This document shows positions 43,064 to 56,889 of a stretch of 64,000 bases of DNA, piece after piece. Below the pieces are notes generated by a model that searched no databases, was not told the origin of the DNA, and saw nothing but the letters and a program-made list of their open reading frames with translations. A program made the position numbers and the translations under genes. The DNA comes from Chrysomallon squamiferum. Its lineage: Eukaryota > Mollusca > Gastropoda > Neomphalida > Peltospiridae. The DNA is taken from positions 47,788,102-47,852,101 of the forward strand of contig CM022665.1 in the NCBI GenBank assembly GCA_012295275.1, in the 5' to 3' direction. The stretch's first letter is position 1; every line of letters starts with the position of its first letter.

Positions 43064-44430
43064 GGATTATTAATCAGACACATTTATATCCTCCTGTTGT
43101 TAACGCTTCAGAATAATGAAATCAAAATGTCAGACGTTAAAATTGTTTTAGTTATTCTCAGTTTTAATTTCTGACAATGTAACAACGGTTATTAAAGACT
43201 GTCCGACAGGCAGACAATGATGCCATTATTATGCTCATTTTGATAAAGATGTTTAGTATGTATGCTTTAATAAAGTGTTGTTAGCAAAGTCCTACTGTAT
43301 ATAGGTATTTCAGAATGAGGCCCTGACGTCAAACCGGTTTGGTCAAACAAAACACCTGCGTAATTCTTTGTAGTAAACAAATTGTCGGTTAATTCTCGAC
43401 ATATTATGTGAAGACAACATTGTTAATTTTAAGGGATGAGTTGATTTAATAAAAACGCCTTGTTCTCCATTACAACGCAATGAAAATCATTGAAACTGTT
43501 TCCGTTTCGCTTGGTCACATCAAATTCTTCGTCAAACGGAGAGTCGCTATAGCGTCTGACGTATTGTCGTAGAACTGAGCGTCGTCAAAGTCTGATCGTT
43601 CGTTCGTTGTTGCTCGGGAAATCGTCAATCAACGACAAACTATTCAGTGACCTGTGAACTTTAATTTTGAAAATATAGTGACAGTATCAAATAATTTCCG
43701 ACCTCTGACTTTTCATAAACCAGTTTTGAATTTCTGTCAGTGGACTGAACAGTTAACACTTGATTATTCTTTGAGTTCGAATAAAACGTCAATTAGGTTT
43801 TTTTTAACTTTCAGTTTATAAAAGATGTTAAGTCTTTATATGAGTTGTTCTTTTGTTTTGGATTTATGAATTCATGTTAACTGTCTAGTGGATTGGAGCT
43901 TAAATTAACTTTATACCGAGTTAATAAAGCCTGAAATCTGAATAGTTTATTATTTTGTGATGGGACGAAGTTTGATTCCATCACTGACATACAAGTTTTG
44001 ATAGCACTGAAAAGCCAGCTCCGTCAAATGAGTATTTACATGTTGATTCTGTCAAAGATGTATTATATAAAAATTATTATTTAAACTTTCTTCGTAACAT
44101 GTTTTTTTTTAGCTATAATTTTTTAAAGATTTAAAAACTTTTTATTCTTATTCTAGGGCACTGCAGGTTTTAGCAAATTTTATATCAAGTTATTTTCTGT
44201 TTATTTTGTGACAAGTATTATCATTATCTTATCATTGAAGCAACCGAAAAGATATCACCTCTCGGTTTATTTCGACTGATGACGAAAAAAGCCGAATTTT
44301 CTTTAACTGGTTTCCCTCCTGAAGTTTCCCCGCACATGATCCGATCTATTTGAAAACAACTTTGTTTTGATCCCGGAAACAAATATACATTAGTCTTTAC
44401 AACAGGACGCCACAAAAACAGTATCTTTAA

Positions 44431-47400
44431 ATGCCTCTAGACATACCATTAACTGAAATAACTCTTGATCGTGGAGACACAGGTACAGTTTCCATAAAAC
44501 CGGCACATTTTAATTCCATTTACCAGTATTGTGTAACTGTATCAGGATAAACGGTAACTGAGTAAGGTCAAAATTTAGTTTCGCTACGTGCTATAGTTAC
44601 CGGTTAGTGATAAGATTTTAAGAAAAAAACCCCAAACAACAGTAAACAATCAGACTTTGATTCGGACAGATAATGAGTAAATTTTAAATACTCATGGATG
44701 ACTCTGAATGACAAAATCCATTAATTTATATGACTTAATGCAATGTGCGGAAGTACAAAATGAGAAATGGGTCAGTTTGACATTCCTGAACATGTCTACT
44801 TTCAGGTTCAGAACCTCAGTTTCACTAAATAAAATCATTTTTTTAAGAAGTTGTTTTTACTAACGCCACGTTTGAATACGCTTTCTCCTAAAAGTCCCTG
44901 GGCTTTTAGCCCTTATCAACACCCGTTTTGTTTACACCATCGGTAAAATATCGCATAGGAAACTGACCTACATTACTTCCCGCATACTATTTCGTAAAAA
45001 ACCCCATCTAGTTGATACACGACAATGCAGAGCAAGTAAGCAAAGCGACACTGTTGCGAGAATCGATCCTGAAAATTGACTGCTTGTCAATTACCTTCGT
45101 CTTTGTTTGTATCAGCACCTTCGATACGAAAACTTTTTGTTTTGGGCAATAAAGCTCGAACACATTTTAGACGGTAAACATGCAACTGCGCGCTTGTCCC
45201 TGAGTAAATGGCTGTGTGTTTTAAGTTTACAAGCAAGAGTAGAAAAATAAATAATAGGGTCTAAACATGATTCTCTTCTTATTTTTGCATTGTTCTCATT
45301 TTCCGTCTTTCCGTTTGCATCAGAAACTTATATGACAATCTCTCAGAAACAATTAAATTTTAATTAAACTTGGCACATTTTTACATTTGTGTGTTGTTGA
45401 CATTAAAATAAAGAGATTTTTTTATTCTAAGGATCGACTGCTTTAAAGGGTATACTATTTAAAAAGAAAGAAGAGGGAAAAAAGTAATCAGAAAATAAAC
45501 TTAATAAGTATGAGCAAATGAATCTCTCTTTGTATTGTTAACATACATAAAATGTACACTTCTGCAGAAAACTGTTCTCCTATCATGTATAAGAACCTGA
45601 TATTCCGACTGTTTGTGTTGGTTTCCATGGCAACGACAACCCCATAAACTTGAACAAATTGCATTTTTGCAATTAGGTTAATAGTATTATCATTTACTAT
45701 CTATGAACCTTGCTTTCTTTAGGTATTCTAAAAATTTATTTTAAATATTTGTAGTTTTCATTAATGGCATTGGTGAGCTGGGTAATTATAAGACAAATGA
45801 GAACACATTAAGCGACATGTCTGTGATGTTTGTATATATACATGTATATGGACTGTCTCGCACATGGAGGAAACAACATAAAACGAAAACGCGGAAGCAG
45901 CTCTGTGTCAAGGACATCTTCAACGCGCGAACTTGAAGTTGTTTTACAAATGATCTATAGACATTACCTATTGTCAGAAAGAGAAAAATCACCGAATTTC
46001 TTGATTATTGAACGCACATTTACTTAAAAAACAAAACAAAAAAAACAAAAAAAACATGGTATTTATGAGCTTTGATCACCCATTCATCGTCTGGGACACA
46101 TCAGTTATATCAAGAATTCCAAAGATTCCAAATCATGTAGGGTTTGTATTTGACAGCCTATTATCTGTCAGTTTCTGAATAATGATTGTCCAGTGGAAAC
46201 ATAATGATTGACTGCTTATCTAAGACTCGACTGTCTGTCAGTTTTTCTAGCTGGTCTTTAAGCTTTATGCCTGTGCCTTGGATTTTGGCACCCTTGACTG
46301 AAGGCCTGTCTTGTGTGAGTTTCAGTTTGTGTCTAGTATGAAAATGAAGATTCAGTGCATTTATTTTCTTGGCACTTTATTTTATATTGCTCTTGAATGG
46401 CTTGAGTACAACATGAAATAAATCCACAAACATCTTTCTATTCATCTTTTGATTTCTTTATTCACGGTTCACTTGTTTGAAGACACCGATTAGTTAAATT
46501 TCAGATAATAGCTGATAATGGCTAAATATATATATATATTTTTTTACAACAGATGTTTAGTACATGTCCTTGATGTGATGTATTACTTCATTTGCTTTTA
46601 GAAATCAAATTTAATTCACAAGCAGAATGTGAATTGTAACTTATAGTGAAAATATTTTATCTATACATAATTATATGAAGGACAGAAAATACAGACATTT
46701 TCAAAAGTAATTAATAGTTATTGTAGATTGCAGTTGGACTGCACATACTTACTGAAAAATCACTGACTAAGTTAATAAATATTAAATAAATATTTATTTA
46801 TTAGTTGTCACATAAACTGTTTGTTTTCATTATGCTGGTAGACTCAAGGTTTATGATTAATAATGAATATAATTATTTAAAATTGTTTTACAGGTCTTGG
46901 GTTCTGTATAAGAGGTGGTATAGATACTCCACATCTGCCTGTAGATCCTGGCATTTTTGTCACAGAGATAAAACCAGTTGGAGCAGCATTTAGAGATGGC
47001 TGTTTGAAAGAAGGAGACAAAATAGTAGAGGTACTTTAACTTCTGCCAGATTTAAATTTGAAAGGATTTATTCAGTTCTTTATTGCATAAAATCTTATTC
47101 TTTATTAACACAGGTAAGAAGTTTTTAGGGACATATAATACTAATTTAAACAATATAGGGTTTTGTCAATTTTAAAATGTATATTGTAAAATAAGTTGGA
47201 GTATTTACATACTCCAGTAATAACTCCAGTCACAAAAACACAAATGTAACTGAACTTCAGAAAATTTAATTAAATTACTTTTATGTTAATAATATAAATT
47301 TTTGTTCATTATTATTTTTTTTTCATTTCACAAATTATAAGATATATCAGAATATAACAGAATTAAGGTTTTAATGTGAATTTTTCATTATTCGGTTTTA

Positions 47401-48470
47401 TTTCACATTTATCAGAAGTGATAGAAATAATTTGAAACTTTTATTTTGAAAATGAATACCAAATATTTATAATTTAACCTTCTTCTTCATCATCACCATC
47501 ATCTTCTTTTGCTTATTGTTATTGTTAGTATTACATCTGATATTTATTATATATATCTTTTTCAGATCAATGAAAGGAACTTGGAGCGAGTGACTCATGA
47601 TGAAGCTGTAGAATTATTTCGTTCATCAGGAAATGTGGTGCGTCTCAAAGTGCAGTGTGGAGCAGAAGCAGCCATACTTGTGAGATTTTTATTTTTTTTA
47701 TTTTACATTTTTAAAAATGTTTTATTTTTCTTTTGAATAAAATTGAAACTGGTATCATTAAATATCACGAAGAAGTGAAAATATCCAGTGTCTAGTCAGA
47801 AGTTTAATTAGTAATGAATTTAAAAATGTTTGTTATAGCCATTACTTCATTATGTAAATAAACATAAGAGTGTGTTTGTGTGTTAAAAGTAATGGGTAGG
47901 AAACTGAATACTGGGAGATCAATTCCTCATGAATAAGTAGCAGTCAGTAGTTGTTTTTTTTTGTTGTTTAAGTTTGTTGTTGTTGTTTTTTGTATAGTTG
48001 AGGGAACAAAATGGTGGAGGGTTATAACAAGGGGAGGTGGATAGACAGGGAGAATGAAGGAAAAAAAAATAGTAATCAGACATGGCTTGAGTTGTTTTAA
48101 TTATTTGTTTATTTATTTATTTATTTACAGGCTGAAATAGAAGATACAAAATGCAGTTTATAGTTCTTTTTTGTTTGCTTGTTATTTGTTCTTATGGTTT
48201 TTGTATGTTTGAGGGAAGAAAGTAGTAGAGGGTTATAACAAGGGGGGAGGTGGGTAGACAGAGAGGAAGAAAGGGAAGAATAAGTAATTAGAGAAGTCTT
48301 GATTTTTTATTTTTTATTTACAGGCTGAAATGGAAGACAGAAAACACCCAGTCTTGCCTTCTCGGGCAGGGCCGAAAAAGTCTAAATTTCATATTATCTG
48401 GTTCATGCTTGGCTTTTTAAGTACAACTGGACTAGCATACTTTGTCTACTGGCGCATCAGACAAAAGTAG
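44431..48470 (+). CDS. SYNJ2BP/OMP25-like tail-anchored PDZ protein, copy 2
   Basis: Exons 44431-44482, 46894-47030, 47566-47679, 48324-48470 give 149 residues in phase. The PDZ loop reads GLGFCIRGG, the core [19 protein letters not shown], helix [10 protein letters not shown] keeps the class I His, and the tail anchor ([19 protein letters not shown], then WRIRQK) is intact. An extra acceptor plus exon start at 48131 reads [10 protein letters not shown] and then stops at 48161-48163; its use would give a protein without membrane anchor. The first intron is 2.4 kb because of a segment of about 1.8 kb absent from copy 1. Likely functional, as no coding disruptions are seen. Confidence 0.85.
48131..48163 (+). 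other. Duplicated alternative last exon of PDZ copy 2
   Basis: A tandem duplication of about 193 bp copied the end of intron 3 and the start of exon 4. The upstream copy keeps TTTATTTACAG and GCTGAAATAGAAGA, then diverges to a stop after ten codons. Confidence 0.6.
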
Positions 48471-49279
48471 ACTTTAGTAGTTTGTAGAGTTTTTGTTATT
48501 TTTATGTCCACCATTTCAAGTGTTCAGTCAAAATGCAGAATTACCAGTAATCAAAATAGACACGTACCAACGAAGTCTTGTTTCTGCTTTTGTAGCAGAT
48601 AAACATGTGGTTTTTTTTATTTTGGTCTATCTTCATTAAAGCTGTGGTTATTATTATCATTTAAATGTATTTCTTAATTTGTACATAATAATATTTAAAC
48701 TATTGATTCCTAATTTTCTTTTAATTTTTAATGTTTTAATAGTAATTATGTTGAGTTAATAATATATGCAGTTAATGTACATTCATATGCAAATCACAAT
48801 TTTAAAAACTGAAAAACGATGGCACTGCTAGTGGTAAATTTTTGATACAGGAGGGCAGCAATCATCGAGACTTCGATTACTAAATACCTTGTAGATTTTT
48901 AAAAAAAATTAATTAAAAAATTGTATTTATTATTATTGATTTTAAATGTGTCCGAAACGTATTTTATTTGGTTTCTCATTTTCTTTTATTCTGTCATTTA
49001 TTTCCCAATGTTTAATTTGTTATTTTGAAAATTAATGTTTGTTATTTTGTTTTTTCGTATAAAGAAACTGATTCTTATTTGTCAACAGAATTGCTCAAAT
49101 TTGCCTCTGGATTAAAAATAAGCATGATGTGTAAGTTTGTGTGACTGCTGCCTGGTTTTTTGTTTTTTTATTTCGTCATTTGATCACTCTGTCCATTAGC
49201 CAGTTGAGTGAGATGTTAGAACTGAGGACTGCGAATAAACTATATCAACAATTTACTTTTGTTTTGTTCTTATTTATAC

Positions 49280-49320
<41 letters not shown>

Positions 49321-51483
49321 TTAATGAAATAAATATTTTATTGCTCTCTCTCTCTCTCTCTCTTGAAACAAGTTATGTTAAAAATTCATTGATTCATACA
49401 CCTGCGTACAGAAACAAACGAATATGCACACCATTTACATTCAGTGTTTATTAAATCAATTTATTTAGTTTAAATACATTTCAGAGAAAGATAATTATCT
49501 GTTATTTATTTATTACAAAAATTGTCTTTTTATTTTATTATTATTTTTTCAAAACTAAAAAAACATGGGCTTTTTCACAACACGATGGTCAAATCCATAA
49601 AATTTCCGATCATTATATCATCAGTTCCGTAGGTGAATAGCTAACGATCACGTCTGCAATATTTCCTAACCACAAAAACATCGCTCGCAACCATAACTTT
49701 TTTTTTTTTTTTTTTTAAATTAAGCACAATAGCAGTTAATAAGCATACCTCTTCTGCGAACATCCAAGATTTTTCCAGTGATGGATGACGTTTTCTTGAA
49801 AGATATTATCATAAAAAATTTGATGAACTTCTCCTTGATAAATAATAAAAAATCGGAAGTGCGGTTGTAGCAAGATATGAGTACTACGTCATCAAACTAA
49901 GTTTGTTTAAAAAGGTGGTTCAAATGGACCGACAGAAGGGAATTTTTGAACATCGCACTTTGCTGACGCTTTGCACTTTGCTGACGCTTTGCACTCTGAC
50001 GACCAGGCAGCAAGGATCTCGCAAAAACTCGCGAGAGACAAATAGGATTTTTGTTCATACCTAATGGCTATGCAAAAAAGAGAGAAGAAAAAAAAAAGAA
50101 GAAAGTAATAATAATAATAGGATTATTAATCAGACACATTTATATCCTCCTGTTGGTAACGCTTCAGAATGAAGAACTCAAAATGTCAGACGTTAAAGTT
50201 GTTTTAGTTATTCTTAGTTTTATTTCTGATAATGTAACAACGGTTATTAAAGACAATGATGCCATTATTATGCTGATTTTGATAAAGATATTTAGTGTGT
50301 ATGCTTTAATAAAGTGGTTGTTAGAAAAGTCCTACTATAATATAGGTATTTCAGAATGAGTCCCTGACGTCAAACCGGTTTGGTCAAACAAAACACCTGC
50401 GTAATTCTTTGTAGTAAACAAGTTGTCGGTTAATTCTCGACATATTATGTGAAGACAACATTGTTAATTTTTAAGGCAGGAGTTGATTTAATAAAAACGC
50501 CTTGTTCTCCATTACAACGCCATGAAAATCATTGAAACGGTTTCCGTTTCGCTTGGTCTCGCATCAAATTCTTCGTCAAACGGAGAGTCGCTGTAGCGTC
50601 TGACGTATTGTCGTAGAACTGAGCGTCGTCAAAGTCTGATCGTTCGTTCGTTCTTGCTCGGGAAATCGTCAATCAACGACAAACTATTCAGTGACCTGTG
50701 AACTTTAATTATGAAAATATAGTGACAGTATAAAATAATTCCCGACCTCTGACTTTTGATAAACCAATTTTGAATTTCTGTCATTGGACTGAACAGTTAA
50801 CACTTGATTATTCTTTGAGTTTGAATAAAACTTCAATTAGGTTTTCTTTAACTTTCAGTTTATAAAAGAGGTTAAGTCTTTATATGAGTTGTTCTTTTGT
50901 TTTGGATTTATGAATTCATGTTAACTGTCTAGTGGATTGGAGCTTAAGCTAACTTTATACCGAGTTAATAAAGCCTGAAATCTGAATAGTTTATTATTTT
51001 GTGATGGGACGAAGTTTGATTCCATCACTGACATACAAGTTTTGATAGCACTGAAAAGCCAGCCCCGTCAAATGAGTATTTACATGCTGATTCTGTCAAA
51101 GATATTATAGTATATAAAAATTATTATTTAAACTTTCTTCGTAACTTTTTTTTTTTAACTATAATTTTTTTAAAGATTTAAAAACATTTTATTCTTATTC
51201 TAGGGCATGATGGGAACTGCAGGTTTTAGCAATTTTTATATCAAGTTATTTTCTGGGTTTTTTGTGACAAGTATTATCATTATCTTATCATTGAAGCAAC
51301 CGAAAAGATATCACCTCTCGGTTTATTTCGACTGATGACGAAAAAAGCCGAATTTTCTTTAACTGGTTTCCCTCCTGAAGTTTCCCCGCACATGATCTGA
51401 TCTATTTCAAACAACTTTGTTTTGATCCCGGAAACAAATATACATTAGTCTTTACAACAGGACGCCACAAAAACAGAATTAAA

Positions 51484-54400
51484 ATGCATCTAGACATACC
51501 ATTAACTGAAATAATTCTTGATCGTGGAGACACAGGTACAGTTTCCATAAAACCGGCACATTTTAATTCCATTTACCAGTATTGTGTAACTGTATCAGGA
51601 ATAACGGTAACTGAGTAAGGTCAAAATTTAGTTTCGCTACGTGCTATAGTTACCGGTTAGTGATAAGATTTTAAGAAAAAAACCCAAACAACAGTAAACA
51701 ATCAGACTTTGATTCGGACAGATAATGAGTAAATTTTAAATATGACTTTGAATGACAAAATCCATTAATTGATATGACTTAATGCAATGTGCGGAAGTAC
51801 AAAATGAGAAATGTGTGTCAGTTTGACATTCTTGAACATGTCTACTTTCAGGTTTAGAACCTCAATTTCACTAAATAATTTTTTTTTTTTTTTTTTAATT
51901 TTTTTTTTACTAACTCCACGTTTGATACGGTTTATCCCAAAAGTCCCTTATCAACACCCGTTTTGTTGACACTATCGATAAAATATCGCATAGGAAACTG
52001 ACCTACATTACTTCCCGCATACTATTTCGTAAAAAACCCATCTAGTTGATACAAGACAATGCAGAGGAAGTAAGCAAAGCGACACTGTTGCGAGAATCCG
52101 ACTGCATGTCAATCGCCTTCGTCTTTGTTTATATCAGCACCTTCGATACGAAAACTTTTTGTTTTGAGCAATAAAACTCGAACACATTTTAGACGGGAAA
52201 CATGCAACTGCGCGCTTGTCCCTGAGTGACTGGCTGTGTGTTTTAAGTTTACAAGCAAGACTGTAAAATAAATAATAGGGTCTAAACATGTCTGTCTTCT
52301 TATTTTTGCGTTTTTCTCATTTTCCGTCTTTCCGTTTGCATGAGAAACTTATATGAAAATCTCTCAGAAACTAAAATGAAAATCTCTTAGAAACTATCTA
52401 TTCGTTTTTGATGAAATTTGGCACATTTTTTACATTAGTGTCTTGTTGACATTACAATAAGGAGATTTTGGTGATATGTTTGATAATTTTCACTTTATAA
52501 GGGTTGATTTCTTAAAAGGGCATATTATTTACGAAAAAAAAAAAAAAAAAAAAAAACCAACAACAAAAATAAAAATCTTACTCAGATAATAAACTTAATA
52601 AGCATGAGGAAATGATACTCTCTTTTTAGTATTGTTAACATATATCAAATGCACACTTCTGAGAAAACTTTTCCTCAATGTTGTATAAAATCGTAATATT
52701 ACGACTGTTTATGTTGGTTTCCATGGCAACGACAAGCCCCATAAACCTGGACAAACAGCATTTTTGCATTTTTATCTCTCATTTACTATCTGTTATAGTT
52801 GGTTTCTTTAGCTATTCTAAACTTCAAAATTTATAATTTTTGTAGCTGTCATTAATGGCACTGGTGAGGTGGGTAATTATAACACATTAAGCGACATATC
52901 TCTGATGTTTGTATATATTATATACATGTATATTGACTGTCTCGCACATGGAGGAAACAACATAAAACGAAAACGCGGAAGCAGTTCTGTGTCAAGGACA
53001 TTATCAACGCGCGAAGTTGTATTAGGAGTGATCTACAGACATTACGTATTGTCAGAAAGAGAAAAATCACCGAATGTCTTGATTATTGAACGCATATTTA
53101 CTTAAAAAAACAACAAACAAACATGGCATTTATGAGCTTTGATCACCCATTCATCGTCTGGGACACATCAGAGTTATACCAAGAATTCCAAAGATTCCAA
53201 ATCACGTAGGGTTTGTATTTGACGGCCTATTATCTGTCAGTTTCTGAATAAATGATCATGATTGACTGCTTATCTAAGACTCGACTGTCTGTCAGTTTTT
53301 CTAGCTGGTCTTCAAGCTCTTGCCTGTGCCTTGGAATATGGCACCCTTGACTCAAGGCTTAAGGCGCCTGTCTTCTGTGAGTTTGTGTCTAGTATGAAAA
53401 TGAAGTTTCAGATCATTTATTTTCTTGGCACTTTATTTTATATTGCTCTTGAATGGCTTGAGTACAACCTGAAATAAATCCACAAACATCTTTTAATTCA
53501 TCTTTTGATTTCTTTATTCACAGTTCACTTATTTTAAGACACTGATTAGTTAAATTTCAGATAATAGCTGATAATGGCTAAATATATATATTATTTTACA
53601 ACAGATGTTTAGTATATATCCTTGATGTGATGTATTACTTCATTTTAGAAATCAAATTTAATCCACGAATTTAATACATTATTTTGTGAAGAATAGAAAA
53701 TACTGACATTTTCAAAAGTAATTAATAATTATTGTAGATTACAGTTGGACTGCACATTCTTATTGAAAAATTATTGAAGAAATGATAAAATATTAAATAA
53801 ATATTTATTGGTATTATTATCAAAAGCTGGTCTCATAAACTCATTTCACTACGCTAGTAGGCTCAAGTTTTATGATTAAAAATGAAAATAATTACTTAAA
53901 ATTGTTTTACAGGTCTTGGTTGTGTATGAGATGAGGTATAGATACTACACATTATACTGGTAGACTCAAGTTTTATGATTAATAATGAAATAATTATTTA
54001 AAATTGTTTTACAGCTCTTGGGTTAGGTATAAGAGGAGGTATAGATACTCCACATCTGCCTGTAGATCCTGGCATTTTTGTCACAGAGATAAAACCAGGT
54101 GGAGCAGCATTTAGAGATGGCCGTTTGAAAGAAGGAGACAAAATAGTAGAGGTACTTTAACTTCTGCCAGATTTAAATTTGAAAGGATTTATTCAGTTCT
54201 TTATTGCATAAAATCTTATTCTTTATGAAACACAGGTAAGAAGTTTTTAGGGACATAAAATACTAATTTAAACACTATAGGGTTTTGTCAATTTTTAAAT
54301 GTATATTGTAAAATAGGTTGGAGCATTTACATACTTCAGTAATAACTTCAGTCACAAAAACACAAATGTAACTTTGAACTTCCCAAAATTTTATTAAATT

Positions 54401-55498
54401 ACTTTTATGTTAATAATGTATATACTTTTTCATTATTTTTTCTATTTCACTTCACAAATTATCAGATATATCAGAATATAACAGAATTAAGGTTTTAATG
54501 TGCATTTTTCATTATTTAGTTTTATTTCACATATATCAGAAGTGACAGAAATAATTTGAAACTTTTATTTTGAAAATGAATACCAAACATTTATAATTTA
54601 ACCTTTTTCTTCTTCATCATCACCATCATCTTCTTTTGCTTATTGTTACTGTTAGTATTACATCTGATATTTATTATATATATCTTTTTCAGGTCAATGA
54701 AAGAAACATAGAGCGAGTGACACATAATAAAGCTATAGAATTATTTAAGTCATCAGGAAATGTGGTGCATCTCAAAGTGCAGTGTGGAGCAGAAGCAGCC
54801 ATACTTGTGAGATTTTTATTTTTTTATTTTACATTTTTAAAAATGTTTTCTTTTTCCTTTGAATAAAATTGAAACTGGTATCATTAAATATCACGAAGAA
54901 GTGAAAATATCCAGTGTCTAGTGAGAAGTTTAATTAGTAATGAATTTAAAAAAAAAAAAATTATAGGCATTACTTCATTATTTTGTGTTTGTTTAAATGA
55001 TGTGTTTCAGTTAAATGAATATTTAATATTCCAAAAATGTTATTAATTTTAAAGTTAAATTGCCAGCATTGTTTTTCTATTTCTTTTCATAATAATAAAG
55101 AAAATAAAAAAAAGTTTAAAGTAATGGGTAGGAAACTGAATACTGGGAGATCAATTCCTCATGAATAAGTAGCAGTCAGTAGTTGTTTTTGTTGTTGTTT
55201 AAGTTTGTTATTTGCTGTTGTTGTGTTTTTTGTATAGTTGAGGGAACAAGATGGTGGAGGGTTATAATAAGGGGAGGTGGATAGTCAGGGAGGGTGAAGG
55301 AAAAAAAAAAAGTAATCAGACATGTCTGGATTCGTTTTAATTATTTGTTTTGTTTATTTATTATTTTATTTACAGGATGAAATGGAAGGTAGAAAACGCT
55401 CAGGCAGGAAAAAGTCTAAATTTCATTTTTTCTGGTTCGTTCTTGGCTTTGTAACTACAACTGGACTAGTATACTTGGTGTACCAGTACATGAAATAA
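51484..55498 (+). CDS. SYNJ2BP/OMP25-like tail-anchored PDZ protein, copy 3
   Basis: Exons 51484-51535, 54015-54151, 54693-54806, 55376-55498 give 141 residues in phase. The ligand loop is changed from GLGF to ALGLGIRGG, the second residue of helix B region from acidic/Asn to Lys (THNKAIELF), and the linker is eight residues shorter. The tail ([20 protein letters not shown], then QYMK) is less basic than in copies 1 and 2. A second, broken acceptor plus exon start lies at 53913-53960 and meets a stop within the first codons. Coding capacity is intact, but the altered loop suggests changed or weakened ligand binding, or early decay. Confidence 0.8.
53913..53960 (+). pseudogene. Degenerate duplicate of PDZ copy 3 exon 2 start
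   Basis: TTGTTTTACAG followed by GTCTTGGTTGTGTATGAG repeats the acceptor and start of the exon at 54015, 102 bp upstream. It reads GLGCV then TGA in the exon phase. The surrounding TTTTATGATTAAAAATGA is duplicated too. Confidence 0.65.
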
Positions 55499-56889
55499 AA
55501 GTAGACTTTGTTATTTTATGCCTGCCATTTCAAGTATTTAGTCAGGATTGCATAATTACCAGTAATCAAAATAGACACGTACGAACAAAGTCTTGTTTCT
55601 GCCTTTGTAGTAGAGAAACGTGATTTTTTTTTATTTCTCTAACTTTATTAAAGCTGTGTTCATTATCATTTAAATGTATTTCTTAATTTGTACATAATAA
55701 TATTTAAACTAATTTTCTTTTAATTTTTAATTTTAATGGTTTAATGTTGAATTAATAATATATGCAGATAATGTTCACACATATATGCAAATCACAATAT
55801 TAAAAAACTGAAAAACGACGGCACTACTAGTGGTAAATTTTTGATACAGAAGGGCAGCAATCATCGAGTCTTCGATGACTAAATATGAGGAGTTACTTCC
55901 CTTGATGTAGATATATTAAAAAAAAAAAATATTGTATTGTGTATTATTGATTTTAAATGTGGCCAAAACGTATTTCATTTGTTTCTCATTTTGTTTTATT
56001 TTGTAATTTATTTCCCAGTGTTTAATTTGTTATTTTGTTATTTTGAAAATTAATGGGTCAACTAAGTTGCTATTTTTTTTTTGTAATAATATTTAAAATT
56101 GAAACTTTTTAATTTTTAATGTTTTAATAGTTTTTATTTGAATTAATAATATATATATGCAGTTAATGTACATTCATATGCAAATCACAATTTTTGAAAA
56201 ACAATGGCTAAGTGGTAATTTTTGCCCTAAATATCTTGTAGATTTAAAATTACTAAATATGAGGAAAATGAAGACATATTAAAAAAAACAAATATTGTAT
56301 TGTGTATTATTGATTTTAAATGTGGCTGAAACGTATTTTATTTGGTTTCTCATTTTCTTTTATTCTGTCATTTATTTCCCAATGTTTAATTTGTTATTTT
56401 GAAAATTAATGTTTGTTATTTTGTTTTTTCTTATAAAGAAACTGATTCTTATTTGTCAACAGAATTGCTCAAATTTGTCCCTGGATTCAGTTTTAAAGCA
56501 TAATGTGTAAATTTGTGTGAATGCTGCCTGGTTTTTTGTTTTTGTATTTCGTCATTTGATCACTCTGTCCGTTAGAACTGTGAGATATAACAACCGAGGA
56601 CTGTGAATAAACTATATCAACAATTTACTTTCGTTTTCTTCTTATTTATTTACTTATTTTTATTATTTGGTTTTGATGTTGTTATTTATTTATTTAATAT
56701 TTTTATTTTATTTTATTTTATTTATTTTATTGATTGATTGATTGATTTACCGATTTATTTATTTATTTATTTAAGATATTCTTGGAGGAAAAAATAGAAG
56801 AAGAAAAGTTAATGTGTGAATAAAAATTATTTTAAACAGGAAACCAGATAAGCCTTGGGCTGTAACCTCGTATTAAAATTTATATATAA

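Larger units (their letters stand above)
42625..56640. repeat. Direct segmental duplication of about 7.05 kb
   Basis: Sequence from about 42625 to 49590 is repeated from about 49600 to 56640, with high identity judged by eye and many small indels. Matching anchors include TGATGGGACGAAGTTTGATT at 43960 and 51003, and the start codons at 44431 and 51484 (offset 7053). Each unit carries a full PDZ gene. Copy 3 also has its 3' flank partly duplicated (about 55670-56040 and 56085-56640). Confidence 0.85.

Noticed and set aside
44224-44415. Minus-strand frames with GGKPVKEN in upstream regions of PDZ genes
   Set aside because: They lie antisense in the conserved promoter block and the frame is not kept in copy 3; conservation is better explained by regulation.
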